This document shows, in pieces, positions 26,249-34,032 of a stretch of DNA of 64,000 nucleotides; the first letter of the stretch is position 1; every line of letters starts with the position of its first letter. The stretch lies in assembly GCA_041394885.1 (NCBI GenBank), contig JAWKHI010000021.1, forward strand, positions 1 to 64,000, given 5' to 3'. A model generated the notes under the pieces. That model saw only the letters and a program-made list of their open reading frames with translations, searched no databases and was not told where the DNA came from. Source of the DNA: DSOI01 sp041394885. GTDB taxonomy: Bacteria; Acidobacteriota; Terriglobia; Bryobacterales; Bryobacteraceae. The position numbers and the translations under genes are program-made.

Positions 26249-26584
26249 TCAGGATTTGGATTTCGGGGGGACGAAATCAGGAGGCAGCACGGCGCCGGGG
26301 CCGAAGAAATAGTCGTCCATCTGCTTGATGAGGAACTCCTGGGCTTCGGATGTGCCGAGATTGAGCCGGTATTCGTTCATGAGCATCTTCATGTGCTCGA
26401 GCCAGAGTTTCCAGGCCTCCTTGGAGACGCTCTCGTAGATTTTCGCGCCGATGGGGTGGCCGTCGAAGGGAGGCTCGTCGAGCCCCACCATTTCTTTCTG
26501 GAACTTGACGCAGAACACGGTGCGCTTACCGGCGGTATCTTCGGGGCGCGATGGAGGAACAGAGCCGCATGCCATATCTTCCAT
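26249..26584 (-). CDS. yggX: Fe(II)-trafficking / oxidative damage protection protein YggX-like
   Basis: 111 residues. After an about 20-residue extension not found in Escherichia coli YggX, the family core is present: 'RTVFCVKFQKEMVGLDEPPF' with the conserved Cys, 'GAKIYESVSKEAWKLW', 'MLMNEYRLNL', and the C-terminal 'YFFGPG' segment. YggX protects iron-sulfur enzymes from superoxide. The ATG at 26584 is the furthest start; the extension may mean a later start, but no good later codon lies before the core. Confidence 0.85.
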   Translation of the reverse strand: MEDMACGSVPPSRPEDTAGKRTVFCVKFQKEMVGLDEPPFDGHPIGAKIYESVSKEAWKLWLEHMKMLMNEYRLNLGTSEAQEFLIKQMDDYFFGPGAVLPPDFVPPKSKS

Positions 26585-26603
26585 CCTACAAGACGGCCGG
26601 GCG

Positions 26604-27233
26604 TCAGCGACGGAGCAGCGCGGTGACGTGGGGGAGGAGAAACTCGGCGAGCCTGCGATGGCCGAGCGCGGTGGGGTGAATGCCGTCGCGCTGCATCATG
26701 CCCGGGGCGTTGGCGATGCCGGCGGTGGCGAGCGAGGCGAGGCGGACTTTGTGACTGGCGGCAAGCTCCTCATAGATCTGTTCGAACTGGCGGACGAAGA
26801 CCTTGCCGTAGTTGGCAGGGAGCGTCATGCCTACCAGGACGACGCGGATGCCGGCTTTGCCGAGGCCGCCGAGAATGAGATCGATATTGCGGCGGGTGGC
26901 GGCGGTGGGAAGGCCGCGAAGGCCGTCGTTGCCGCCGATTTCGAGGATGACGAGGGAGGGCGCGAGTGCGATGACCTGAGGCAGCCGGTCCAGCGCGTTG
27001 CCCGACGTGTCGCCACTGACGCCGGCGTTGACGATGTTGGCTCGGATGCCGCGGGAGGCGAGGGCGTCGGCGAGGCGGGCTGGGTAGGCGTCTTTGAGGG
27101 GCACGCCGTAGCCTTCGGTAATACTGTCTCCGAAGGTGACGATCTTGGCGGGTTCGGCGGCCCGGGCGGCCGGGGCGGCGAGAGCCAGGGCGGCCAGCAG
27201 GCAGGCGGCGATGCGCCGGAGATCGAGGGCCAT
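26604..27233 (-). CDS. SGNH/GDSL esterase (TesA-like arylesterase), secreted
   Basis: 209 residues from the ATG at 27233, which gives a signal peptide (hydrophobic 8-25). Catalytic Ser lies in 'VTFGDSITEGYG' (block I), Gly in 'VNAGVSGDT' (block II), Asn in 'EIGGNDGLRG' (block III) and the Asp/His pair in 'DGIHPTALGHRRLA' (block V), a complete SGNH hydrolase like E. coli TesA. It should cleave short ester or thioester bonds in the periplasm. It lies 19 bases before yggX. Confidence 0.9.
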   Translation of the reverse strand: MALDLRRIAACLLAALALAAPAARAAEPAKIVTFGDSITEGYGVPLKDAYPARLADALASRGIRANIVNAGVSGDTSGNALDRLPQVIALAPSLVILEIGGNDGLRGLPTAATRRNIDLILGGLGKAGIRVVLVGMTLPANYGKVFVRQFEQIYEELAASHKVRLASLATAGIANAPGMMQRDGIHPTALGHRRLAEFLLPHVTALLRR

Positions 27234-27352
27234 CCTCTTCAGTGTAGGCAGCGCAGCCGGTGCTCTGCACGGGCGCGATACACTCATGAGTTGCCGGGCC
27301 GTTTTGGGAAAAACATCGTCCGGCCGTCTTTTTACACATCGTCCGCGTCTTA

Positions 27353-28006
27353 TTGGCTGAAGACGAACCCGAACGGCCGGAATGGCTCGAAACGTCCCGG
27401 GCGGGGTTCACAGAGGCCGGAATACGCGGCCAGGATTCGGAGCAGCCGGAATTGATCTTTCGCGAAGTCGAAGATCGGGACCTGGTGGGCCAAGCCCGCC
27501 GGGGCAACGTGGACGCCTACAACCAGTTGGTGTCGCGATGGGAGCGGCGTGTCTTTAACTACGTCCTCCGTCTGTTGGGATCGCGGGAAGACGCGCTGGA
27601 CATCACCCAAGACGTCTTTCTGAAGGCCTACCAGAACCTCGGCAAGCTGGACGACCCCGCGCGGTTCTCATCCTGGCTCTACCGGATCGCTCATAACGAA
27701 GCGTTCTCCTTGTTACGGAAGTCCCGGCCGGATCGGGAGGAGTTGCAGGACCTGGCACCTCCTCCCACCGGACCGCGCATGCTGCCGGTGGAAACGACGC
27801 TCGCTGTGACAGCGGCCCTGGACCGGCTCTCGGCCGAGCAGAAGGAGGCTGTGGTGCTGAAGGTGTACGAAGGATTCAAGTTCGAGGAAATCGCCGAGAT
27901 ATTGGGGTGCCCGGCATCGACGGTGAAGTCGCGGGTGTATACCGGGCTCGACGTGTTGAAGACGCTGCTGGCGCCGGTGGCGATGGGACGGGGAGAATCG
28001 CGATGA
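27353..28006 (+). CDS. ECF-type RNA polymerase sigma factor
   Basis: 217 residues, TTG start at 27353. Region 2 is at about 40-115 ('LVGQARRGNVDAYNQLV', 'DALDITQDVFLKAYQNLGKL', 'FSSWLYRIAHNEAFSLLRK') and region 4 at about 145-205 ('LDRLSAEQKEAVVLKVYEGFKFEEIAEILGC' as a helix-turn-helix, 'STVKSRV'). The first 40 residues are an acidic extension. Its TGA overlaps the ATG of a zinc-finger anti-sigma factor (ATGA at 28003), and the run continues into the type II secretion genes. It may therefore control that secretion operon; this is inference from order and overlaps. Confidence 0.93.
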   Translation: MAEDEPERPEWLETSRAGFTEAGIRGQDSEQPELIFREVEDRDLVGQARRGNVDAYNQLVSRWERRVFNYVLRLLGSREDALDITQDVFLKAYQNLGKLDDPARFSSWLYRIAHNEAFSLLRKSRPDREELQDLAPPPTGPRMLPVETTLAVTAALDRLSAEQKEAVVLKVYEGFKFEEIAEILGCPASTVKSRVYTGLDVLKTLLAPVAMGRGESR

Positions 28007-28599
28007 CCAACCCGTGTCCGGATCTAAAGGCGGCGATGTTGGGGGAAGCGTCGGCGGACGAACGCCGCCAGGTGGAGCAGCACCTGAAGGCGTGCGCGCC
28101 GTGTCAGGAGGAATGGTCGCGTCTGGAGGTGACCTTCGCGGTGCTGCGATCGGCGCCGGACGAGGAGATGCCGCGGCGGATCGCGTTCGTTTCCGACAAA
28201 GTATTCGAGCCGCGCTGGTGGCAGCGTCTGTTCCGCGCCCCGGCGATCGGGTTTGCGTCGGCGGCGATGCTGTCGGCGGCGATTCTGACGCATGCGGTGT
28301 ATCCCCGTCCGGTGGTTCCGGTGGCGCAGGCGCAGCCCTCCCCAGTGTCGCCGGCAGCGGTGACGCAGGTGGAAGTGGAGAGCACGGTGCGCGACGCCGT
28401 GAAGCAGGCGGTGGCGGAGGTGGAAGCGCGTCACCGCAAGGAGACCGCGCAACTGGTGAGCGCGGTGGAAAAGCGTTACGAAGAGCGGTTGGCCGAAACC
28501 CGGGCGATGATGGAGGTCAGCTTCGAGATGCTGGCCAAGAAGATGGCGAACGTGAAGCGGGCCTCCTATGCCAGCGCGGAGTTGGAGGCGAATCGATGA
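28003..28599 (+). CDS. Zinc-finger anti-sigma factor, membrane-bound
   Basis: 198 residues from the ATG at 28003 that overlaps the sigma-factor stop. The N-terminal zf-HC2 zinc finger is seen as Cys5 in 'NPCPDL' and HxxxCxxC in 'EQHLKACAPC'. A single membrane helix follows at about 80-100, then an Ala/Pro linker and a long coiled coil in the periplasm ('VRDAVKQAVAEVEARHRKET', then 'VEKRYEERLAETRAMMEVSF'). The protein should hold the ECF sigma factor at the membrane until a periplasmic signal frees it. Its stop overlaps the next ATG (ATGA at 28596). Confidence 0.88.
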   Translation: MTNPCPDLKAAMLGEASADERRQVEQHLKACAPCQEEWSRLEVTFAVLRSAPDEEMPRRIAFVSDKVFEPRWWQRLFRAPAIGFASAAMLSAAILTHAVYPRPVVPVAQAQPSPVSPAAVTQVEVESTVRDAVKQAVAEVEARHRKETAQLVSAVEKRYEERLAETRAMMEVSFEMLAKKMANVKRASYASAELEANR

Positions 28600-29126
28600 A
28601 ACGCGGAATCCTGTTGCTGGGCGCGACGGTGCTTTGCGCCGCGCCCATGATTACGCGCGGCGAACTGCGTGGCTTGGAGCGGCGGTTCGACGAAGCGATC
28701 CAGCGCTTCAACGTGGACGACCCGGTGGACCTGATCGGGCCGGCGCGCGGACTTTACATCGAAAACTATGGGGTGGTGTTTTCCTCGGAAGTAAGCTTGG
28801 TGACGGTGCCGCTCGAGACGCCGTTCCGGCCGCGTCCCAAACCCGAAGAAGCCGAGCGTCTGCGGCAGAAGAAGCTGTCTCGGTTGCCGGAGATGAAAAA
28901 GATCATGCGCAACATGATGATCAACTCGGCCACCGGCCTCAAGACGATGCCGCCGGCAGAGCAGGTGGTGGTCGGCGTGACGTTCTTCTATCATCCGTGG
29001 GAGAAAGTCGCCGGGCTGCCGTCGCAGATCGTGATGAAAGCGCCGCGGCGGGTGCTGACCGATATCGAGGCGGGACGCCTCAGCGAAGCCGCCGCCGGCA
29101 AGGCGATCGAAGAACGGGTGTACTGA
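28596..29126 (+). CDS. Secreted protein of unknown function linked to sigma/anti-sigma pair
   Basis: 176 residues, signal peptide at 1-19. The mature part begins 'GLERRFDEAIQRFN' and has strands such as 'LYIENYGVVFSSEVSLVTVP', 'EQVVVGVTFFYHPWEKV' and 'LPSQIVMKAPRRVL', with a conserved-looking helix 'RLPEMKKIMRNMMI'. I recognise no family. The gene overlaps the anti-sigma factor by 4 bases and ends 4 bases before gspE, so it may transmit the envelope signal to the anti-sigma factor. Confidence 0.7.
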   Translation: MKRGILLLGATVLCAAPMITRGELRGLERRFDEAIQRFNVDDPVDLIGPARGLYIENYGVVFSSEVSLVTVPLETPFRPRPKPEEAERLRQKKLSRLPEMKKIMRNMMINSATGLKTMPPAEQVVVGVTFFYHPWEKVAGLPSQIVMKAPRRVLTDIEAGRLSEAAAGKAIEERVY

Positions 29127-29130
29127 AGCA

Positions 29131-30774
29131 ATGCGGCTGGGTGAAATGCTGATCGAGCGCGGGGTGCTCGGCGCCGATGAGCTGAACCAGGCTCTCGAAC
29201 TCCAAAAGGAACGCGGCGACAAGATCGGAAAGATCCTTGTGGATCTGGGTTTCGTGGCGCACCGCGAGGTGTTGTCGGCTCTCGCCGACCAACTCTCGCT
29301 GCGGATGGTGACGCTCGATGGCCCGCCGCCGTCTACGCCGGAGACCGAGCGGCTGACAGCTCGATTTCTGCGACAGTTCCGGTGTGTGCCGGCCGGTTTC
29401 GATGACACGTCGCTGGTGCTGGCGATGGCGGATCCGCTGGATTTCGAGACCATCGCCGCGGTGCGGGCGGTGACGGGGCTGAAGGTGCAGCCGGTGCTCG
29501 CGGGCGAGGGCGAAATCCTCGACTCGATCAAGCGCCACTACATCGAGTCCGCCCGGGCGGAAGCGGCCACGCTCGATGAGTTCGGCAACGAAGCGGGCGA
29601 GGATCTGGAGCATCTGCGGGACATGGCGTCGGAGGCGCCTGTGATCCGGCTGGTGAACGCCGTGGTGGCGTCGGCGGTGGAAAGCCGGGCATCGGACATA
29701 CACATCGAGCCCTTCGAAAAGGACTTTCGCATCCGGTTCCGCGTGGACGGCGTGCTGCAATTACAGGATCCGCCGCCGCGCGAATTGAAGGCCGCCATCA
29801 TCTCGCGCGTGAAGCTGATGGCGAAGTTGAACATCGCCGAGCGGAGGCTTCCTCAGGACGGGCGCATCAAAATCCGGACGCTCGGCCGCGAGGTGGATCT
29901 GCGCGTTTCCACACTGCCGACGCTGTATGGGGAAAGCGTGGTGATGCGCCTGCTCGACCGATCCGCCGGCGAGGCGTTCTATGACCTGGGCAAGCTCGGG
30001 TTCACGCCAAAGATGCTGGAGCTGATGGAGCATTTCACGCAGCTTCCGCACGGGATCTTTCTGGTGACGGGGCCGACCGGAAGCGGAAAATCGACGACGT
30101 TGTATTCGGCGCTCAAGCGGATCAATCTCGAAGACCGGAAGATCATCACGATCGAGGATCCGGTGGAATACCAGATGGACGGCATCAATCAGATCCACGT
30201 CAACCCGCAGATCGGGCTGACGTTCGCGGCGGGGCTGCGGCACATCGTGCGTCAGGATCCGGATGTGATCATGGTGGGCGAGATCCGCGACCGCGAAACG
30301 GCGGATATCGCGATTCGTTCGGCGCTCACCGGCCACCTGGTGTTTTCGACCCTGCACACCAACGACGCCCCGAGCGCCATCACGCGGCTCACCGATATGG
30401 GCGTGGAGAACTATTTGATCACGTCGTCCGTAGTGGCGGTGTTGGCGCAGCGCCTGGTTCGCGTGATCTGCCAGCACTGCAAGGCGCCGGCGGGCGAGCA
30501 TCTTTCACCGGCGGGAGATACGGTGGCGATTTGGAAAGGGTCCGGGTGCGAGCGTTGTTTCGGGACGGGATACCGCGGGCGAGTGGGCATCTTCGAGATG
30601 ATGCGGATGAACGACGAACTGCGCCAGCGGGTGATGCGGAACGAGGATGCGAGCCTGCTTACCGAGTGCGCGCGGCGGCATGGGATGATCACGCTTCGGG
30701 AGGATGGGTGGGACAAGGTGGCGCGCGGGGTGACCACGGTGGACGAAGTGATGCGTGTGACGCAGGAGTTCTGA
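29131..30774 (+). CDS. gspE: Type II secretion ATPase GspE
   Basis: 547 residues. Cytoplasmic hexameric ATPase that drives pseudopilus assembly. N-terminal N1E domain ('RLGEMLIERGVLGADELNQA'), then the Asp-box/His-box region and Walker A GPTGSGKST at 314-322 (Lys320), Walker B 'DPDVIMVGEIRDRETA', His box 'HLVFSTLHTNDAPSA', and a CxxC...CxxC zinc module ('VICQHCKAP', 'GCERCFGTGY') before the C-terminus. Standard length for GspE/PilB. It follows the upstream gene by 4 bases. Its TGA overlaps an ATG (30774) that may be the ancestral gspF start, now separated from gspF by a transposase insertion. Confidence 0.95.
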   Translation: MRLGEMLIERGVLGADELNQALELQKERGDKIGKILVDLGFVAHREVLSALADQLSLRMVTLDGPPPSTPETERLTARFLRQFRCVPAGFDDTSLVLAMADPLDFETIAAVRAVTGLKVQPVLAGEGEILDSIKRHYIESARAEAATLDEFGNEAGEDLEHLRDMASEAPVIRLVNAVVASAVESRASDIHIEPFEKDFRIRFRVDGVLQLQDPPPRELKAAIISRVKLMAKLNIAERRLPQDGRIKIRTLGREVDLRVSTLPTLYGESVVMRLLDRSAGEAFYDLGKLGFTPKMLELMEHFTQLPHGIFLVTGPTGSGKSTTLYSALKRINLEDRKIITIEDPVEYQMDGINQIHVNPQIGLTFAAGLRHIVRQDPDVIMVGEIRDRETADIAIRSALTGHLVFSTLHTNDAPSAITRLTDMGVENYLITSSVVAVLAQRLVRVICQHCKAPAGEHLSPAGDTVAIWKGSGCERCFGTGYRGRVGIFEMMRMNDELRQRVMRNEDASLLTECARRHGMITLREDGWDKVARGVTTVDEVMRVTQEF

Positions 30775-30797
30775 TGGCGCGGAAAACGTCAACTGGG

Positions 30798-30846
30798 GTG
30801 GGGCAAGCTTTCGCTTGCGCGAGGCTTCAGCTAAAGCTTGCCCCAC
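30798..30846. repeat. REP-like palindrome at the 3' side of the first RAYT gene
   Basis: A perfect 14-bp inverted repeat, GTGGGGCAAGCTTT (30798-30811) and its complement (30833-30846), with further small hairpins inside (GCAAGC/GCTTGC). The RAYT stop codon lies inside it (30831-30833). This is the structure of REP elements mobilised by RAYTs. Confidence 0.75.
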
Positions 30847-31370
30847 TCGCTAGACCAGCGGTATTCGGCGGGGTCTTGCACGATTCCGGCCCGTACGGAA
30901 TTCATGATGATGTACCTGTGGATGCGAACAAATTCTTCAGGGCCTCGTACGAGCCGATCGTAGCTTTCGTGTTGCCGGAAACGTGTGCCCGTAAGATGGA
31001 GAATCAGGTTGGCTTGCCGCGCCGTTACGCCCTTGATTCGTTGCATGAGTTGCGGGAAGTCGATTCTCGGGGTAAGCAGCAAGTGAACATGGTTGGCCAT
31101 GAGGACCCATGCATGGAGGTCGTAGTCCCGGCCGGCTCTTCGGCGGAGGGCCTCCGAGACGATCTCGGCGATCGTCGGCATTTTCAAATACAGCGGACCG
31201 AAGCGTTCGCTGTCGAGCAGACGATCCATGATTGCGAAAGCTTTTCCGGAGTCGATCTCCCCTTCGGCGAAATAGCGCCCTCGATGCAGGCTCCCGTGAA
31301 GGCGGAAGGTGATGAACAATGGGTGGCCAATCTCGTGAACGTGCGGCAGGTAGCGGGATCGGAAGGCCAT
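30831..31370 (-). mobile_element. REP-associated tyrosine transposase (RAYT/Y1_Tnp), inside the type II secretion operon
   Basis: 179 residues. IS200/IS605-like HUH endonuclease of the RAYT group: 'FITFRLHGSL' first strand, His94-Val-His96 in 'VLMANHVHLLLTP' (metal-binding HUH) and catalytic Tyr137 in 'RQHESYDRLV', then 'IHRYIIMNSVRAGIVQDPAEYRWSS'. All catalytic residues are present. Transcribed against the surrounding gsp genes, between gspE and gspF, with REP-like hairpins on both sides (30798-30846 and 31417-31455). RAYTs cut and move REP sequences rather than themselves. Repeats of ATGGCG at 30774 and 31460 flank the insert. Confidence 0.9.
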
Positions 31371-31416
31371 ATGCGGAGCAGTGGGGATTGGGGCAGGATT
31401 TTCTCAGGTTGGATTG

Positions 31417-31455
31417 GGCGGGCGGAAGCCCGCCGCGAGCGGAGGCTCGCCCCAC
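31417..31455. repeat. REP-like double hairpin at the 5' side of the first RAYT gene
   Basis: GGCGGGC-GGAA-GCCCGCC (31417-31434) then GCGAGC-GGAG-GCTCGC (31435-31450), followed by CCCAC. On the minus strand it begins GTGGGGCGAGC, matching the GTGGGGCAAGC head of the repeat on the other side. It ends 4 bases before the gspF ATG. Confidence 0.75.
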
Positions 31456-31459
31456 GATC

Positions 31460-32671
31460 ATGGCGGTAGCGTTCCATTTCAAGGCGGTCACCTCCGACGG
31501 GAAGTCCCGAACGGGGACCCTTTCCGCGGAAACGGAAAAGCTGGCTGCCGCGGAATTAAGGAACCAGGGCCTGACGCCTGTCTTCATCGGGCGGCAGGCG
31601 AAAAAGGGCATCGAACTGAAGTTGCCCAAGCTGGGAGGGGGCAAGCGCCGGGGTGTCCTGTTCTTCACCCAGGAACTCTCCACTCTGCTGACCAGCGGCA
31701 TCCCGCTGGACCGCGCGCTCGCCATCACGGCCGAACTGAGCGAGCAGGCCGAATTCCGCCTGGTGGTGCAAGACATCCTGCGTGTGCTCAAGGGGGGACG
31801 CTCGCTGGCCGATTCGCTTGCTACCCATCCCGAGCACTTCAACGATCTCTACATCAACATGGTGCGAGCCGGCGAAGCGTCGGGTTCACTGGCCCAGGTC
31901 TTCGAGCGTCTCGCGGAATTCGAGCGGACGCGCGACGAGTTGAAGAACTACATCGTCGGCGCGATGGTGTACCCGGCGCTGCTTTCGCTGGTGGGCCTGG
32001 CGTCGATCACGATTCTGATGTACTACGTGGTGCCGCGGTTCGCTCAGATCTTCGAGGGCGGCACGATCAAGATGCCGCTTCCCACCAAGATCATGATCGA
32101 GCTCAGCAATACCATCCGGTCGTACGGATGGATCGCGGCGATTGGGGTGGCGCTCTCGGCGCTGGGGCTGAACGTCTACATCGGCACTCCGTCCGGACGA
32201 TTGTGGTGGGACCGTTTCCGCCTGCGGATTCCTATTCTGGGCGATGGGCTGCGCAAGGCTGAGACGGCGCGGTTCGCGCGCGCCATGTCGACGCTGGTGG
32301 CCAACGGGGTGCCGCTGGTCCAGTCGCTCTCGATCGCGCGAGCCATTCTGAACAACAAGATCCTGGCCAACTCGCTCGAGGGCGTCTCGCAGGGGGTGAA
32401 GCGCGGCGAGGGCATCGCCGGGCCGCTGCGCAAAACGGGCCAGTTCCCGCCGCTGGCGGCGCACCTGCTGACGGTAGGTGAGGAAACCGGTAAGCTCGAC
32501 GCGATGTTTGGGCGGATGGCCGACATATACGAGACCGACACGCGCGATTCGATCCGCCGCTTTACATCGCTGTTCGAGCCGGTGATCATTTTAACCATGG
32601 GGATACTGATCGGAACGTTGATCCTGAGCATGCTGCTCGCCATCACATCGATCAATGACGTGGCAATTTAG
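31460..32671 (+). CDS. gspF: Type II secretion inner-membrane protein GspF
   Basis: 403 residues from the ATG at 31460. Inner-membrane platform protein of the secretion machine. Start 'AFHFKAVTSDGKSRTGTLSAE' is typical; two GspF/PilC helical domains ('FFTQELSTLLTSGIPLDRAL' and 'RFARAMSTLVANGVPLVQSL') and three membrane helices (about 170-190, 220-240, 375-395). No ribosome site of its own is clear, since REP DNA ends just before it; transcription must pass through the inserted RAYT region. Confidence 0.94.
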   Translation: MAVAFHFKAVTSDGKSRTGTLSAETEKLAAAELRNQGLTPVFIGRQAKKGIELKLPKLGGGKRRGVLFFTQELSTLLTSGIPLDRALAITAELSEQAEFRLVVQDILRVLKGGRSLADSLATHPEHFNDLYINMVRAGEASGSLAQVFERLAEFERTRDELKNYIVGAMVYPALLSLVGLASITILMYYVVPRFAQIFEGGTIKMPLPTKIMIELSNTIRSYGWIAAIGVALSALGLNVYIGTPSGRLWWDRFRLRIPILGDGLRKAETARFARAMSTLVANGVPLVQSLSIARAILNNKILANSLEGVSQGVKRGEGIAGPLRKTGQFPPLAAHLLTVGEETGKLDAMFGRMADIYETDTRDSIRRFTSLFEPVIILTMGILIGTLILSMLLAITSINDVAI

Positions 32672-32690
32672 AGAAGAGGATACTGCACCA

Positions 32691-33128
32691 ATGAGAACCA
32701 GAAGCCATGCACGCCGCCGCCGCACCGCCGGCGTCACTCTGATCGAAATGCTCGTCGTGGTGACCATCATCGCGCTGTTTGCGGCGGTGGTGGGGCCGAA
32801 CATTTTCAAGAACACCGACAAGGCTCGCGTCACCGCGGCGCGCACGCAAGTGGACAACTTCATGACCGCGCTCGCCAGCTACAAGATGGACACCGGCCAG
32901 CTTCCTACTTCCGAGTTGGGTCTGCAGGCACTGCGCGTCAGGCCCCCGGCGGTGAATGGCTGGAACGGCCCCTATCTCAGCAAAGAGATCCCGATGGATC
33001 CGTGGGGGCGGCCGTTCCTGTACAAGTACCCGAGCGAACGCGGGGACGAACCCGAGGTGGTGTGCCTCGGCGCCGATGGGCAGCCGGGCGGCGAAGGACT
33101 CAATGCCGATATCGTCAGTTGGAAGTAA
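32691..33128 (+). CDS. gspG: Type II secretion major pseudopilin GspG
   Basis: 145 residues from the ATG at 32691. Class III signal: basic leader and cleavage site 'TAG|VTLIEMLVVVTII' with Glu at +5. The major pseudopilin signature follows: 'DKARVTAARTQVDNFMTAL', 'YKMDTGQLPTSELGLQAL', 'WNGPYLSKEIPMDPWGRPFLYKYP' and the calcium-site region. It forms the pseudopilus shaft after processing by a prepilin peptidase not found here. It lies 19 bases after gspF; its 3' end overlaps the gspH start by 26 bases. Confidence 0.95.
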   Translation: MRTRSHARRRRTAGVTLIEMLVVVTIIALFAAVVGPNIFKNTDKARVTAARTQVDNFMTALASYKMDTGQLPTSELGLQALRVRPPAVNGWNGPYLSKEIPMDPWGRPFLYKYPSERGDEPEVVCLGADGQPGGEGLNADIVSWK

Positions 33129-33972
33129 CCGCGGACGAAGGGCTCGCCCGTCGAGGAGCGGCGTCACGCTGGTGGAGATGCTGGTGGTGGTGATGATCCT
33201 CAGTGTGCTCGCCGGCATCAGTTATCCGTCCATGTCGGCGGCCATCGACTCGCTGCGGATCAACAACGCGGCGAGCGACGTGGCGGCCCAATTCAACCTG
33301 GGTTTGAATCGCGCCGAGCGCGGACAAACGGCAGTGGAGATCGCGATCCTGCCCGCGGAAAACGCGGTGGTGCTCGCCTCGCCGCCGAAGCCGCCGCGGC
33401 CGCCCTTTTTTCGCCGGCTCGTGCTGCCGGTGGGGGTGTCGATATTGACCGTGTTGCCGGCGGCTCCCGGCGATCCTCGCATGGCACGGGGATTCTTGCT
33501 GTATCCCGGCGGATCGGCGCCGCGCGTGGGCGTCCTGCTCGGCAACTCGCGCGGAGACCGCCGCCTGGTGCGTGTGGATCCTGTCACCGGCGTTCCCCTG
33601 GTTGAACGGCTGGAACAGGCTGGATCGCCAGGACTGCGCCGGAGCCAGAACCGCGGTTTCACACTGCTCGAAGTACTGGTGGGCACCACGATCATGGCGG
33701 TGGCGATCGCGGCGCTGATGTCGGCGCTTGGAACGGTCGGTCGGCGTCGCGCGTCACCGATTCCGACCGCGCCGCGATCATGGCGAAACGGACGCTCGAC
33801 GCGTTGCTGCTCGAAGACATGCCGCCGGGTCAGACGCCAGAAGGGCGCTCTCGTTCGGAGACCGGATGTTCAGGGTGGCTGGCGCGCGCGGCTGGAACCG
33901 TTCGAGCGTATCCGAATCTGCCGGCGCAGATGGCGGGAATCGACCGCGTGGTGGTGGAAGTCTGGTGGATGA
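33103..33972 (+). CDS. gspH: GspH-like minor pseudopilin reading without stop into the start of gspI
   Basis: 289 codons from the ATG at 33103, which has GAAGGA just upstream and overlaps gspG. Residues 15-35 are a prepilin signal ('RSGVTLVEMLVVVMILSVLAG'), followed by a GspH/FimT-type domain to about residue 175. No stop follows: the frame runs on through a second prepilin signal ('NRGFTLLEVLVGTTIMAVAI', near 33652-33711) that belongs to gspI, and then into nonsense until 33972. In an intact operon these are two genes, so either gspH has lost its stop or the two were joined by an indel. The GspH part itself looks healthy. Confidence 0.7.
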   Translation: MPISSVGSNRGRRARPSRSGVTLVEMLVVVMILSVLAGISYPSMSAAIDSLRINNAASDVAAQFNLGLNRAERGQTAVEIAILPAENAVVLASPPKPPRPPFFRRLVLPVGVSILTVLPAAPGDPRMARGFLLYPGGSAPRVGVLLGNSRGDRRLVRVDPVTGVPLVERLEQAGSPGLRRSQNRGFTLLEVLVGTTIMAVAIAALMSALGTVGRRRASPIPTAPRSWRNGRSTRCCSKTCRRVRRQKGALVRRPDVQGGWRARLEPFERIRICRRRWRESTAWWWKSGG

Positions 33973-34032
33973 GCGGCTAGCCGCCGCACGTTCGAACTCG
34001 AAGGATACCGGCCAGGGCCGCGGAGGCAATGA
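33616..34032 (+). pseudogene. gspI: Broken minor pseudopilin gspI (several frame changes)
   Basis: GspI can be pieced together only by changing frame about four times: 'RGFTLLEVLVGTTIMAVAIA' (frame 1, to about 33745), 'RVTDSDRAAIMAKRTLDALL' (frame 3, 33744-33837), 'DVQGGWRARLEPFERI' (frame 1, to about 33912), 'NLPAQMAGIDRVVVEVWWMS' (frame 3, to 33980), then 'RTFELEGYRPGPRRQ' (frame 1) ending at a TGA at 34030-34032 that overlaps the gspJ ATG. Every piece matches the expected order of a GspI minor pseudopilin, and the ATGA junction with gspJ is kept. Either the gene is decaying or this stretch has base-call errors. Confidence 0.75.
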
